Below, piece after piece: positions 1-9,316 of a DNA stretch of 64,000 nucleotides; the first letter of the stretch is position 1, and each line of letters opens with the position of its first letter. The position numbers and the translations under genes are program-made. Origin of the DNA: CAYNJG01 sp965216885 (GTDB lineage: Bacteria; Planctomycetota; Planctomycetia; Pirellulales; Pirellulaceae); assembly GCA_965216885.1 (NCBI GenBank), contig OZ244209.1, positions 6,014,001-6,078,000 on the forward strand. Direction: 5' to 3'. The notes under the pieces were generated by a model. That model did no database searches. It saw nothing but the letters and a program-made list of their open reading frames with translations, and was not told where the DNA came from.

Positions 1-1314
1 ATAGATTTCGCCATTGAGGTCTTCGTCGACGATGAATCCTTTGGAGGCAACTCCACCCAACGTGCCGTCAGTAACTCCCTGCCGGACGACGGGATCCTTG
101 AGTCCTCCCTTGATTCGTTCCAACTTGCTCTCGGCCCAGTTCTCCAACGATTCGCGGTCGTCGTCATCGAGCTGGTCGATGTTTTTGGCGTTAACCACGA
201 TCGAGATCATCGACGGAGCAACGACGCGGAATCCACCGGACCTCCCGGACCTGGAATTCCCCATTTCGTGATAGAACCAGCCTTTCGGCACCGTCAACGA
301 AAGCCCAAGCTTTTCGCTGGTCGCCTTTTGCTCTTCGTCCCGAGTACTAATCGACGTCAACAGGGCGTCCACTCCACCGGCGCTGAATTTCACCAAGTGG
401 CGTTCGGGAGTATCTGAAATCCAGAAGGTCTGCGCGATGTTGGTATCCAGTCGAAAACAGTCGAACTCTCCAACCGGCGTTTCAACCTTCTCCTTCTCCG
501 CGACTTCCACTTCCAGGCCGATAGGCGTACCGCCCGTAAAGGCAACTCGGATAGGAATCGTAACCTTATAACCGATAGCCAGCGGAAGTTGACGCATACC
601 ATACATCCACTGGTCATTCGAATAGGCCGTTTCGCCATCGAATTCGACTTCTTGCTTTTCCATCTTGCCGCTCTTCGCCCGCTGACTGATGACCACCTTG
701 TCATCGAACCAGGTTCCATTCGCGCGGCCGAGCATGGTGTGATCCCAAACCGTCTTGACGGTCTGGTTGGTTTTCCGGTCGATGGCAACCAGACTCACGC
801 CCTCGTTCTGGGCGTCGGCAACCATCCGTCGCACACCCATGTTCCAGGTGTCCCTGCCATTCACCTTGCCGGCATCCACGCTGAGCCCGACGAGTCCGAT
901 GGTCTGCCCACCGGGTAGCTTCATCGTCAGCGTCGTCCGTTCGCCGCTCTTCCACGGAGCCTTCGACAGCACCAGCTCGCCGGGCAGATGCTGTTTCGCC
1001 TTTGCAACGAGTTCCTTCTGGTTCGGATAGTTCTTCACCAGCAGTTTGAAGGCAGCCGTCGCTTCGGCATCCTTCTTTTGCTTCAGCAGGCACTGACCGA
1101 GTCGATACTGAGCCTTCGCCGCAACCCGCTCGGTTTCACTGCCGACGTCGACAACCTCGCGATAGATTTTGATCGCCTCTTCCAGGTTCCCAACGGTCTC
1201 TTCGTTGTAGATACCTTTTTCCAGCATTTCCGCAGCCGTATCGGCGTGCAACATGCTGCCGGATGCCAGCGTCAGAGCCAGCGTCGTGCCAATCATACTC
1301 ATCCAACGTTTCAT
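1..1314 (-). CDS. Secreted TPR/DUF3108-like protein, 3' end outside window
   Basis: The frame stays open from an ATG at 1314 to the left edge, so the C-terminus is missing (438 codons seen). A GGAG Shine-Dalgarno lies just upstream of the start. The first 24 residues form a signal peptide (MKRWMSM, hydrophobic stretch, then LHADT). Residues about 25-100 look like one or two tetratricopeptide-type helical repeats (KIYREVV, AKAQYRLGQCLLKQ, AAFKLLVKNYPNQ). The following part has the layout of DUF3108-type periplasmic proteins (EFDGETAY, VGEFDCFRLDT, TFWISDTPERHLVKF). The role is unknown; a periplasmic or outer-membrane-associated protein is inferred. Confidence 0.75.
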   Translation of the reverse strand, partial: MKRWMSMIGTTLALTLASGSMLHADTAAEMLEKGIYNEETVGNLEEAIKIYREVVDVGSETERVAAKAQYRLGQCLLKQKKDAEATAAFKLLVKNYPNQKELVAKAKQHLPGELVLSKAPWKSGERTTLTMKLPGGQTIGLVGLSVDAGKVNGRDTWNMGVRRMVADAQNEGVSLVAIDRKTNQTVKTVWDHTMLGRANGTWFDDKVVISQRAKSGKMEKQEVEFDGETAYSNDQWMYGMRQLPLAIGYKVTIPIRVAFTGGTPIGLEVEVAEKEKVETPVGEFDCFRLDTNIAQTFWISDTPERHLVKFSAGGVDALLTSISTRDEEQKATSEKLGLSLTVPKGWFYHEMGNSRSGRSGGFRVVAPSMISIVVNAKNIDQLDDDDRESLENWAESKLERIKGGLKDPVVRQGVTDGTLGGVASKGFIVDEDLNGEIY

Positions 1315-1465
1315 TTCATTCTCCAATGCGGTGGGGGAAATTGTCTCAACGAAGGAATAGTAGGCATGTGATGTTACGCCCGTGTTACGTGAACATCCTT
1401 TCTTTGTAACGCCGAGAAAATTAATCTCCACCAGCATCACAAGGGACATTAGCCCGAGCGCGAGA

Positions 1466-1516
1466 CTGCAATACCAGTGTTTCGGATTGGGAATCCGGGT
1501 TTTGGAACTTGTTCCA
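1466..1516. repeat. Dispersed double-palindrome repeat, copy A
   Basis: Two adjacent palindromes, CGGATT-GGG-AATCCG (1483-1497) and TTGGAAC-TT-GTTCCAA (1502-1517), lie between the end of the propeller gene and the start of the gene at 1314. A second copy sits at 57631-57683; the 33-nt cores 1484-1516 and 57651-57683 match at 31 positions. The paired small hairpins resemble REP-type elements. Here it also lies just downstream of the minus-strand gene ending at 1527 and might act as a transcript end. Confidence 0.6.
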
Positions 1517-1526
1517 ATGTTCTCGT

Positions 1527-3338
1527 CTATTTTGACGACGAATTCAGCTCATAACAGACCGCTTCCGACGAATTGCGGAGATACAGTCGGCCTCCGGCAA
1601 CAACCGGATGATTCCATGTCTTACCACGAAGCGCGTCAAATCGGCACAGCTCGGTGAACGTCGGCGCCGCTTCGACGATGGCGACTTCTCCCGACTCGGT
1701 CAGCACGAGCAACAAGCCGTCGTCCACCAGCAACAACAGTTGGCCCTTTCCGTAGCCTCGCTTTCGCCAGTGTCGCGATCCGTCGGTCGCATCGATACAG
1801 GACAAAATGCTGCCGTCAAAGCCAAACACGCACTCGTTCCATTGCACCCAGTCATTGAAGTCCGGTTTGATTTCGCGGCTGCTCCAGCTTTGAGCAACCT
1901 GCCACTGGTCGTCCTCAACCCACACACGCAAACAAATTGATTCCGATTCCGAACCGATCAAGATCTGGTCATCGGCCAACAGAACCGGCTGAATGATTCG
2001 CGCTTCCTGATCGTCACCCGCGGGCCATTCGAAACTCCAGATCAACTCGCCCGTCGCAGGCAACATAGACTCTAGCCCCCACCCGGTAAGGTTCAGAATC
2101 TGCTGCGTATTGCCCAGCGTTACCAACTGCGGACTGCTATAGCTGCCACTACCGGCCCCAACTCGCCAGATGACGGCGCCATCCTGCTTTTGAATCGCAA
2201 CCAGGCTACCTTCGGTTGCCTCGCCCCGTGCTTCCCCGGAACTTTCCGTGGGGGCGTCACTGGAATTTCCAGCCAGGACGTAGACCATTTCGTCGACGAC
2301 CAGCGGCGAACTACTGAATCCCCAGTGAGGCACATTGCCCAGTAGGTCCTGCTTCAGATCAAGGCTCCAGACCGACGAGCCATCGATTACGCGTAGGCAG
2401 TGAAATTCTCCGGTCGCTCCAATCGAATAGACGAAGCCATCCGCATCAACGCACGGCGTCGCCCGGGGTCCAACGCCGGCCAGCATCTCGTCGAAGCGAA
2501 CCCGCGAAGCGTGCTGCCACAGTTCGTCGCCGGTCGACGCGTCATAGCAGACCACACACTCGTCTTCGCCGCGTTGCTCATTTGTAAACAGACGATCGCC
2601 AACGACCGCAAAGGATGACCACGCAGGCCCGACGGGACGACGCCAGAGTTCACGGGGTTGACTACTTCCCCAAAGGCGAACATCGCATTCACCCAACTGT
2701 TGCGAGTTCACATTGGCGTTTCGCTGAGCACCACGAAAGGAAGGCCAATCGGCAGCCGTGGGAATCACGATCTGCGGATCAACGTGCGCTTCGATCTCGT
2801 TGTCGCTCGCGACGTCGTTCGGCAGCACATTCGCGTCTTCCAACGTCCCGATGGGTTTTGCCGCGAGAAAAATCTGCTCGGGCGTTCGTTGCCAGCGATA
2901 GCGAAACGTCGGAACCAGGTCGCCGCTGACGCCCTCGACGCGAACCAGTGTCCACACAAACAGGCCGACGATTCCCGTCCAAAACCCAATCCACCTTCGA
3001 TGTCGCCATTCGAGTCTCGCGACCAGCCATGCGAACACCATCAACGTCGTCACCGTGGGAACCACGTAAAAGAAGATGACGAAGTCCATCGAGGGATGCA
3101 TCAACAAACGCAGCACGACACCAATGCCAGCAAACAGAAGCACTCCCTGAATTCGCTGCCGCACCGGAACGGCGCTGAAGCACAGCCACCAGACAAGCAG
3201 CAGGACCCAACCGTGGAGAACCTTATCGGGTCCGAATGGATAGCCCGTCGAATGCGCAACAAGTTGCCCGACAACGATCAACACGGCTGGCCAGAGTCGC
3301 AGCTGGACGGGGTCAGCATTCGAATTGCTTGCGTTCAA
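1527..3338 (-). CDS. Membrane-anchored PQQ-like beta-propeller protein
   Basis: A 603-residue protein with several hydrophobic N-terminal segments (LWPAVLIVVGQLVA, VLHGWVLLLVWWLCF, VQGVLLFAGIGVVLRLL-like, IGFWTGIVGLFVWTLV), then a PQQ-type propeller from about residue 210 (WPSFRGAQRN, GDRLFTNEQ, CYDASTGDELWQ, DGSSVWSLDL, QDGAVIWR, ATDGSRHWR). This WPxFRG opening is common in planctomycete outer-membrane-assembly (BamB)-like and PQQ-dehydrogenase-like proteins. The start chosen is a TTG at 3338 because a perfect AAGGAGA lies 7 nt upstream; an in-frame ATG at 3437 would add 33 polar residues. Catalytic activity is not shown. It is divergent from the TonB-dependent receptor. Confidence 0.8.
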   Translation of the reverse strand: MNASNSNADPVQLRLWPAVLIVVGQLVAHSTGYPFGPDKVLHGWVLLLVWWLCFSAVPVRQRIQGVLLFAGIGVVLRLLMHPSMDFVIFFYVVPTVTTLMVFAWLVARLEWRHRRWIGFWTGIVGLFVWTLVRVEGVSGDLVPTFRYRWQRTPEQIFLAAKPIGTLEDANVLPNDVASDNEIEAHVDPQIVIPTAADWPSFRGAQRNANVNSQQLGECDVRLWGSSQPRELWRRPVGPAWSSFAVVGDRLFTNEQRGEDECVVCYDASTGDELWQHASRVRFDEMLAGVGPRATPCVDADGFVYSIGATGEFHCLRVIDGSSVWSLDLKQDLLGNVPHWGFSSSPLVVDEMVYVLAGNSSDAPTESSGEARGEATEGSLVAIQKQDGAVIWRVGAGSGSYSSPQLVTLGNTQQILNLTGWGLESMLPATGELIWSFEWPAGDDQEARIIQPVLLADDQILIGSESESICLRVWVEDDQWQVAQSWSSREIKPDFNDWVQWNECVFGFDGSILSCIDATDGSRHWRKRGYGKGQLLLLVDDGLLLVLTESGEVAIVEAAPTFTELCRFDALRGKTWNHPVVAGGRLYLRNSSEAVCYELNSSSK

Positions 3339-3539
3339 CTTCCAATCTCCTTTGAGCAAGATCTCTCTCGAGCACGTCCCCAGATTTCGATGCGGTTTTC
3401 CGATTCTTGGCAGATTTCTCCGTTCGATTTTCGCCATCGCAAAAAAATGTCCGCCTATTCAACGGGAATTTGTCCCCACGATCACGCGGCGTTACCGACA
3501 GGACTGAATGATTCTGTAACCTTGCTGATGGGGGAAACA

Positions 3540-5771
3540 ATGCGGCTAGTGCGGGTGCCAGCAGCGATGGCGATGCTCGTAGTGTGCGTTCTGAACGCAT
3601 CGGTCCTCCGCGCGCAATTATCGATGGACGCTGGCGTCGACTCGACTCCATTGGCACCCGTGGTTCGAAGCACTTCGCCGAATACCGCCGCAGCGCAGTC
3701 GCCACTCGCGCCCGATAGCCCGCAACGCTCGCAGCTGCCGGCCGACCTGTTCAAGCCAAAATCTGGTTCCAACAAGACGGCGAATCACGCGACATCGTCC
3801 ATCATCTCGGACATGCAGTCACTCGGCGGACGAACGGCGGATGTCGGTAGTCTCCTGCATGACGCCGCAGAAGCCAATGGGCTGGCCGCGCAGAAGCGAA
3901 GTCCGCTCACGCATGACGTGCGAATTCGCGGAACGCGCACCGGGCAAATTATCGGCGCCGGCTCCCTGTGGAATCCGGGCCGCGAAGACCTGGACACCGC
4001 GTTGAACAAGATCTTCTCTTATAACATCGCCGAAGTTCATGTCACGAAAGGCCCCTACTCCGTCCGCCTGGGCCCGGGCTTCAACTTTGTCGACATGCGT
4101 CTGAAGCAAGCTCCCATCGCGGACGGCGGAACTCCGTTCGGCGGCACGACCAGCTTTGATTATGAAGCCAACGGGCAGAACTTCGTCGGACGGCAGTACA
4201 TATTTGGCGGCGGCGATCGTTGGGGTTTCAGCGCGAACTATGGACACGCGACCGGCAACGATTACGAAGCCGGAAACAACCGCGGCGTGCCCTCCAGCTT
4301 CAAATCTCGCGACCTGTACACCACACTGGGCCACAAGATCTCGGAAGATCAGCGCATCGACTTTGGCTACATTCGGCTCGATCAGTCCGACGTCGAGTTC
4401 CCGGGGCTCGTGTACGACATCAACTTTCTGGTGACCGATGGTTTCGAGGCGGAGTACATCGATACGGGGCGCGACCACGGGATCCTTCAGGCGGAAGCGT
4501 GGTACAACCGCACGCGGTTCGAAGGAGATTCGCAGCGGCCCGGGAAGCTGGCCCAGATCCCGGATTTGGCCAGTGAATTTTTGGAGCCGAATCTGGAAAC
4601 CGATGTCGACGGCAGCTCGCTGGGCTACCGAATTTTCGAGACTCGCGATGTCCGCTTTGGCGAATGGACTTACGGCACCGACCTCGTCTATCTCGACACG
4701 ACCCTGAACGATCGCGAAGTTGCCGGACCGGGCGCGGGACACAACTACCCGATTCCACACTCCAATTCGATCGACGTCGGAGTCTTCGCCGACGTGCGTT
4801 CACCGGTCTCGGACCGCGTCGTTGTTAACGCTGGCACACGGCTGGATTTTGCCTCGTATCGTTCCTCGGAATTTGTCCCCGGAACACCCGGCCCAATCGA
4901 CCAACTCAAGGACGCTCCGCTGGATCGAACGTTCGATCTGTGGGCGGCGTACATCTCGGGCGAATACGCGAGCACAGATTGCCTGACGTGGTCGTTGGGA
5001 CTGGGGGCCGCACAACGCGCCCCAACTTTCACTGAGCTCTACGCCGTCGAATCGTTCATCGGCACCCTGCAACGTGGTCTGACGTTTGTCAGTGGCGATC
5101 CCCTGCTGCGTCCCGAGCGTCTGAGGCAGATCGACGTTGCGGTCCGTTGGGAATCGTCCCACACGCGTTTGCGGTTGGCAGGATTCCATTCATGGATCGA
5201 AGATTACATCACGTATGACCTGACGATTCCGACCGTACGCCGCGGCGGACTGAGCACGGGTGTGGCGTACGTGAACACGGACCTCGCGACGCTCGCCGGA
5301 TTCGAATTTGATGCCGAGCGGGATCTTACGCCGTCCATGCAACTCTTCAACCGCATCAGTTTCGTCGAAGGCCGCGACCATTCGCGAATCAAGCCATCAC
5401 GCCAAGGTGGACTGTTCCGCAGCGGGAGCATGGTGCCCGAAGAACCGCTGCCCGGCATTCCTCCGCTGGAAGCTCGCGTTGGCATTCGCCTTCGTGACCC
5501 GTCGCCGCAAGCATTGTGGAACATCGAATTCACGGGCCGATTCGTCGACCGACAGGATCGCGTCGCCCGCACGCTTCTGGAACGACCAACCCGCAGTTTC
5601 GCAACCGCCGACCTGCGATCGTTCTGGCAATTGACTGATCGAGTCGGCGTGTTCCTTGGCGTCGAAAACATCGCCGACCGCACCTACCGCGAACACCTCG
5701 ACTACCGTGTCGGCAAGGGCCTTCTACGACGGGGTCGCAGTTGGTACATCGGTACGGATTTCCGATTCTAG
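3540..5771 (+). CDS. TonB-dependent receptor
   Basis: A 743-residue outer-membrane receptor. The signal peptide is MRLVRVPAAMAMLVV... ending near LRAQ. A plug domain follows at about residues 85-190 (DVRIRGTRTGQIIGAGS, IAEVHVTKGPYSVRLGPG), then a long beta-barrel with alternating aromatic strands and periplasmic turns. The typical end motifs are present: LGLGAAQRAPTFTELYA, GDPLLRPERLRQIDVA, VFLGVENIADRTYREH and a C-terminal aromatic residue (GTDFRF). ATG 3540 is chosen over ATG 3528 because GGGGGA precedes it. The transported substrate cannot be read. A Pro/Ser-rich linker of about 70 residues separates the signal peptide from the plug; no clear TonB box was found. Confidence 0.88.
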   Translation: MRLVRVPAAMAMLVVCVLNASVLRAQLSMDAGVDSTPLAPVVRSTSPNTAAAQSPLAPDSPQRSQLPADLFKPKSGSNKTANHATSSIISDMQSLGGRTADVGSLLHDAAEANGLAAQKRSPLTHDVRIRGTRTGQIIGAGSLWNPGREDLDTALNKIFSYNIAEVHVTKGPYSVRLGPGFNFVDMRLKQAPIADGGTPFGGTTSFDYEANGQNFVGRQYIFGGGDRWGFSANYGHATGNDYEAGNNRGVPSSFKSRDLYTTLGHKISEDQRIDFGYIRLDQSDVEFPGLVYDINFLVTDGFEAEYIDTGRDHGILQAEAWYNRTRFEGDSQRPGKLAQIPDLASEFLEPNLETDVDGSSLGYRIFETRDVRFGEWTYGTDLVYLDTTLNDREVAGPGAGHNYPIPHSNSIDVGVFADVRSPVSDRVVVNAGTRLDFASYRSSEFVPGTPGPIDQLKDAPLDRTFDLWAAYISGEYASTDCLTWSLGLGAAQRAPTFTELYAVESFIGTLQRGLTFVSGDPLLRPERLRQIDVAVRWESSHTRLRLAGFHSWIEDYITYDLTIPTVRRGGLSTGVAYVNTDLATLAGFEFDAERDLTPSMQLFNRISFVEGRDHSRIKPSRQGGLFRSGSMVPEEPLPGIPPLEARVGIRLRDPSPQALWNIEFTGRFVDRQDRVARTLLERPTRSFATADLRSFWQLTDRVGVFLGVENIADRTYREHLDYRVGKGLLRRGRSWYIGTDFRF

Positions 5772-5781
5772 ACACTCGTCT

Positions 5782-5861
5782 CTCGCTACTCGCTGCTCGC
5801 TGCTCGTTGCTCGTTGCTCGCTGCTCGTTGCTCGTTGCTCGTTGCTCGTTGCTCGTTGCTC
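5782..5861. repeat. Heptanucleotide tandem array (CTCGTTG/CTCGCTG)
   Basis: Eleven full copies of a 7-bp unit, mostly CTCGTTG with CTCGCTG variants at the left end, fill the gap between the stop of the TonB-dependent receptor (5771) and the terminator of the converging gene. Two other arrays with unrelated units but the same 7-bp period occur at 34936-34973 and 59493-59542. Confidence 0.95.
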
Positions 5862-5895
5862 AAAAAAAACCGCGGCGGTCCAAGTCCCACCGCGG
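5862..5895 (-). terminator. Rho-independent terminator of the LEPR-xLL-like gene
   Basis: On the minus strand CCGCGGTGG (5895-5887) pairs with the opposite arm at 5878-5870 with one mismatch and an 8-nt loop. Eight T residues follow (the A-run at 5862-5869). It lies 29 nt after the stop codon at 5925. Confidence 0.85.
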
Positions 5896-5924
5896 TCACG
5901 CACCAGCCGATTTGCCACTACAAA

Positions 5925-8642
5925 CTACGCCGACGCCAACTCCTTCACACGACCGACGAGCTCTGCGGCCAAATCATCCAGCGAAATGGGATCCGGCGTT
6001 TCGATGTCCAGCGTGCGTTCCTTGTTGAGGAAACGGAAGTCGACTTCCAGGTCGAACGACGAGTCCAGCAACGCGGCGGAGAGCGTGCCGTCGAAGCGAA
6101 TTTCGTCGATCATGAACAGGTCATCGTGGTGCTCGGCGACAAACGCCACAACGTCCGCGGCTCCGGTGGATACTCCCTCGGCAACCTTGACCGCCACTTC
6201 AGCCACCTCCAATGCCGCTCGTTTCACGGCCAATTCCGCCGTCAGCAGGATCACGTCCGGATGTGCTTCGGGGCCTGCTGCATCCAGCGCCCAACCCGCC
6301 GCGTGGCGAACGCCCTCCAGCACCGCACTGGCCGCCGTCAGCGAACCCTGAACTGCCAGTCGCGATGCCTGAACCGAACGGTACGCGGTATAGCGAGCTA
6401 CTTCGGTCGCCTTTCGAGCCGGGTAGTTGTACCACTTCGCGGCCTGCGTCGACCGCTTGGCTGCCAGCCATCGCGAGCGTGCACTGCGTTCTGAACTGGT
6501 CAACGACGACACGCGACTCCGCAAGGAATCCACCGCTCGCTGGGCCGTCGCCAGATCTCCTTCGAACTCGTCAAACTCGCGCTGGGCTTCAGCAATGGCC
6601 GCGTCCCGTTCGCGTTCCACGGAATCCAGTGACGCCTGGGCTCTGTCGAGCGTCGCGAGTGCTTTGCCAAAATCCTCGTGGGCTTCGTCCGCCCAATCGC
6701 TGACGCTAGTTGCCACCGAACCCTCCAGCGTCTTGCTCAGATCGTTGCGAACCACAGCACGGAACGTCCAGTGAGGAACTCCCAACGTCGAAGCCTCGAA
6801 GGTGTAGTCGACCATCCCCAAACCATCGACTTCCGTTGCGATGCTGTAGTACATCCGCCGAGCGGTAATGTTGACGTCCACCGAATGCGAAGCACCGAAG
6901 ACTTCCACTCGCCCCTTGATTTTGAATCGATCGTGAATGCTCTGCGTCATCGAGATGTCGACTTCCACTTCCGAGACGCTCAATTCACCAAGATTGATTT
7001 CATCCATCCAGGCACTCAGTTGAACCTTCGGCGTAATCCCCGTTCGATCGATCAGACCGTCAACCCGGCCGATCAGATTGCCGTCGAGGTACAACTCGCC
7101 TTCCAGCCCAATGCCGTCTTCAATACCCAGTTCGGCATCGCCGCCGAGTGGAGCGATGTTGACCACAACGTCACGGAATTCAAGGTTCGGCAGATTGGAG
7201 CTGTCCGGAACAAGATCGCCCAGTCCCGAAATGCGGTTGGCGAATCGCAGAAGGTCGTTCGTCGACAACGAGCTCAGTTCGCCTCGCAACGCCACTTTCA
7301 TCGGCGTGCCGGTCAGCGAATTCAGTTCGACCTTGCCCGCGATCATCACGTCTTTTTCCCCCACCGAAATACTGGCCGAAACTCCGATGCCAATCGTTGG
7401 AATCGCCGCGGTCGGGTCCGACGTAGCGGGTGCGTCGGCGCCCGTTGCGGGCTTCTTGACCGTATCGATATCCAGTAGCAAAGTAACCTCGTTGAGGTCC
7501 AGCCCCGTGATGCCAAAGGCGTCGTTCATCTGCGAGGCAACGGCCGACAGCCGCAGTTCGGAACCCGTCGGAGTTTCTGCAAACGCCAGTCGTCCCGTTA
7601 GCTGCGTGGGGATTCCATCACCGTCATCAATCGACAGATCCATCGCGGCGAAGATGACGTCCTGATCCGTTCCGGGTGACATCCATCCAATGTACGCATC
7701 GCCGGTGGTGATCGTGTTGGGAAGTCCGTCGATCGTGATCTGCGGCAAGGTCGCTCGCAGCAGCATGTCCTCGCGGAAACGGCTCCAGAAGTTGCCGTCC
7801 TTGCGAGCCTCCTTGAATTCGGTGAACGTGTCGGAAGTGAAGTCGCGAAGAATCACGCCTTCCAGTTCGATCGACGGAACATCCACGCCCAGCACATCCA
7901 TTACGGCTTCGGCGGGCGAGTCCTCCGTCACGGTCGCTCGCGAAAGCAGATTGATACCGCGTTCCAGCCGGACGGTAAAATCGTTCGACTCGTAGATGCG
8001 ACCGTAGAATTCACGCGTTCCTGCCGACATGTCCGCAGCATCCATGCGAAGCTGCGAGGGCGAGAACACGAAGATGGGCGACTGCAATTCCAGGGGTGAT
8101 TCAACGGGCGAATCAATCAACGAACCGATCGCTGATGGAGACACCAATTCCCCCAGTTCGCTCGCGACGGCCAGCACCCAGTCACCCGTCCGGGCAACAT
8201 ATTGCAACAACACCGGCGCGTCCGACTCGCCAAACTGCGTCGTACCGGTCACCGATCCGTCGGCGGCAAATTGTGGAGCGGCAATCGTAACGCCCGCGAA
8301 GGTGGCGAACTGATCAATTTCATCCAGAACGATTTGCCCGGTCGACTGGGCCATTGCCTTCATTGCCGACAGGGCTGCGTCCGCAGCGGCAGTCATCGAG
8401 CGTTGTGCGGTATCCAGTTGCAGACTCGCGGTCGCATCTGCGATCAGATCACCAGCCTCCTCGTTGACGGTCGAGATCTCCGCGGAAATCGCTTCGACCG
8501 GCAGTTGAGGACTGAAAACATCAACGTCCCCGGTCATCAGTTGCCGAGCTTCCAACGATTCAATCGTCTGGAACTGACGTAATACCGAGTAGCTTCGTGT
8601 TCTCTTGTTTTTGCGCTTCGAATTTTTGCCGAGAATGGACAT
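5925..8642 (-). CDS. Large surface protein with LEPR-xLL-like N-terminal motif and coiled coil
   Basis: A 905-residue protein. The start at 8642 has AAGGGG 7 nt upstream and leads into a basic segment (GKNSKRKNKRTRS) followed by IESLEARQLMTGDV. That matches the N-terminal LEPR-xLL type motif (usually LEPRxLLxGD) known from very large planctomycete extracellular proteins. The centre (about 200-620) is a series of beta-rich modules repeating themes such as ITIDGLPNTITTGDAYIGW and GLDLNEVTLLLDID. From about 640 to 740 it is charged and helical (coiled coil: RAQASLDSVERERDAAIAEA), followed by an alanine-rich helical stretch and a final beta segment. No catalytic motif was seen. A structural surface role is inferred. 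Confidence 0.75.
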   Translation of the reverse strand: MSILGKNSKRKNKRTRSYSVLRQFQTIESLEARQLMTGDVDVFSPQLPVEAISAEISTVNEEAGDLIADATASLQLDTAQRSMTAAADAALSAMKAMAQSTGQIVLDEIDQFATFAGVTIAAPQFAADGSVTGTTQFGESDAPVLLQYVARTGDWVLAVASELGELVSPSAIGSLIDSPVESPLELQSPIFVFSPSQLRMDAADMSAGTREFYGRIYESNDFTVRLERGINLLSRATVTEDSPAEAVMDVLGVDVPSIELEGVILRDFTSDTFTEFKEARKDGNFWSRFREDMLLRATLPQITIDGLPNTITTGDAYIGWMSPGTDQDVIFAAMDLSIDDGDGIPTQLTGRLAFAETPTGSELRLSAVASQMNDAFGITGLDLNEVTLLLDIDTVKKPATGADAPATSDPTAAIPTIGIGVSASISVGEKDVMIAGKVELNSLTGTPMKVALRGELSSLSTNDLLRFANRISGLGDLVPDSSNLPNLEFRDVVVNIAPLGGDAELGIEDGIGLEGELYLDGNLIGRVDGLIDRTGITPKVQLSAWMDEINLGELSVSEVEVDISMTQSIHDRFKIKGRVEVFGASHSVDVNITARRMYYSIATEVDGLGMVDYTFEASTLGVPHWTFRAVVRNDLSKTLEGSVATSVSDWADEAHEDFGKALATLDRAQASLDSVERERDAAIAEAQREFDEFEGDLATAQRAVDSLRSRVSSLTSSERSARSRWLAAKRSTQAAKWYNYPARKATEVARYTAYRSVQASRLAVQGSLTAASAVLEGVRHAAGWALDAAGPEAHPDVILLTAELAVKRAALEVAEVAVKVAEGVSTGAADVVAFVAEHHDDLFMIDEIRFDGTLSAALLDSSFDLEVDFRFLNKERTLDIETPDPISLDDLAAELVGRVKELASA

Positions 8643-8983
8643 GACAGGCCCCTTTGTTCTGAGATGAGAAGGTTGCAGTCGTTGCGACTCACTCCACTTA
8701 CGGGCGAATTCCGCCGTGTTACAGAATTGGCAAGAAAACTGGCAAGAAATCTCAAATGCCGGGTTTTCGTGCCGCAAACGTTGCCAATGATGAACGCAGA
8801 CACGGTTCGGACGGCGCGCAAAAGCAGACAGCACGCGCAGCAGGTTTCGGCTCGTTGGCTTTGTCCGCATGGCAGAATGCCAGCTGAGCCAAGTGCTGAC
8901 TTAGGGACGTAGAAACCCGCCAGCCCATAACCGCGCAGTGGTGCGCGAGCGACTACCCGAACACTTCCCTGTCATTTCGAACG
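8643..8983. other. Intergenic region of 341 bp
   Basis: It holds the ribosome-binding site and presumably the promoter of the gene starting at 8642, and the end region of the converging-side TfoX-like gene. Short near-repeats of GGCAAGAAA occur around 8730-8750. No convincing gene, RNA or terminator was found. Confidence 0.5.
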
Positions 8984-9316
8984 CTACTTCGCCGGCAGAG
9001 AACGAGCGAACTTTGCAGCTCGATTGACCCACGACTTCAGGTCCTCGTCCGATTCGATCCCGGACGGTTCGACGCGTGCCCAGCCCTTCATGACTTTGCC
9101 CGTAATGTCCATGGGCTGAACGTGCGGTTCCGCTTGAGTGGCTTCGTGATTGTCCCGGTCCAGGCGGACAATCAGCGAACCCTTCCACGTGCCGACGCAC
9201 ATGTTGCCGTTGATCATGAAACAGATTCCGCCAAACATTTTTCGCTCGGAGAAGCCCTTGCGACGCTTGAGCATCGGGCGGATGCGATCGAGCAGCTCTC
9301 GGTCCTCGTCGGTCAT
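8984..9316 (-). CDS. TfoX/Sxy N-terminal domain family protein
   Basis: A 110-residue protein with the family signatures: KRRKGFSERKMFGGICFMIN, then NMCVGTWKGSLIVRLD and a C-terminal helix SDEDLKSWVNRAAKFA. In Gammaproteobacteria TfoX is a competence regulator, but stand-alone N-terminal-domain proteins like this are widespread and of unknown role. Its ATG overlaps the stop of the upstream SRPBCC gene (ATGA), and GAGGTG lies 6 nt before it, so the two are translationally coupled. Confidence 0.85.
   Translation of the reverse strand: MTDEDRELLDRIRPMLKRRKGFSERKMFGGICFMINGNMCVGTWKGSLIVRLDRDNHEATQAEPHVQPMDITGKVMKGWARVEPSGIESDEDLKSWVNRAAKFARSLPAK

Noticed and set aside
2658..3539. Long N-terminal extension of the TonB-dependent receptor frame
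   Set aside because: It runs antisense to the propeller gene; a signal peptide with a ribosome-binding site starts at 3540.
3819..4760. A 313-codon minus-strand frame inside the TonB-dependent receptor gene
   Set aside because: It is antisense to a clear receptor and shows no domain; a shadow of GC-rich codon use.
6678..7478. A 266-codon plus-strand frame inside the LEPR-xLL-like gene
   Set aside because: Antisense shadow with no ribosome-binding site or domain.
8643..8870. N-terminal extension of the LEPR-xLL-like frame
   Set aside because: Composition is unlike the protein, and a strong Shine-Dalgarno with the basic leader starts at 8642.
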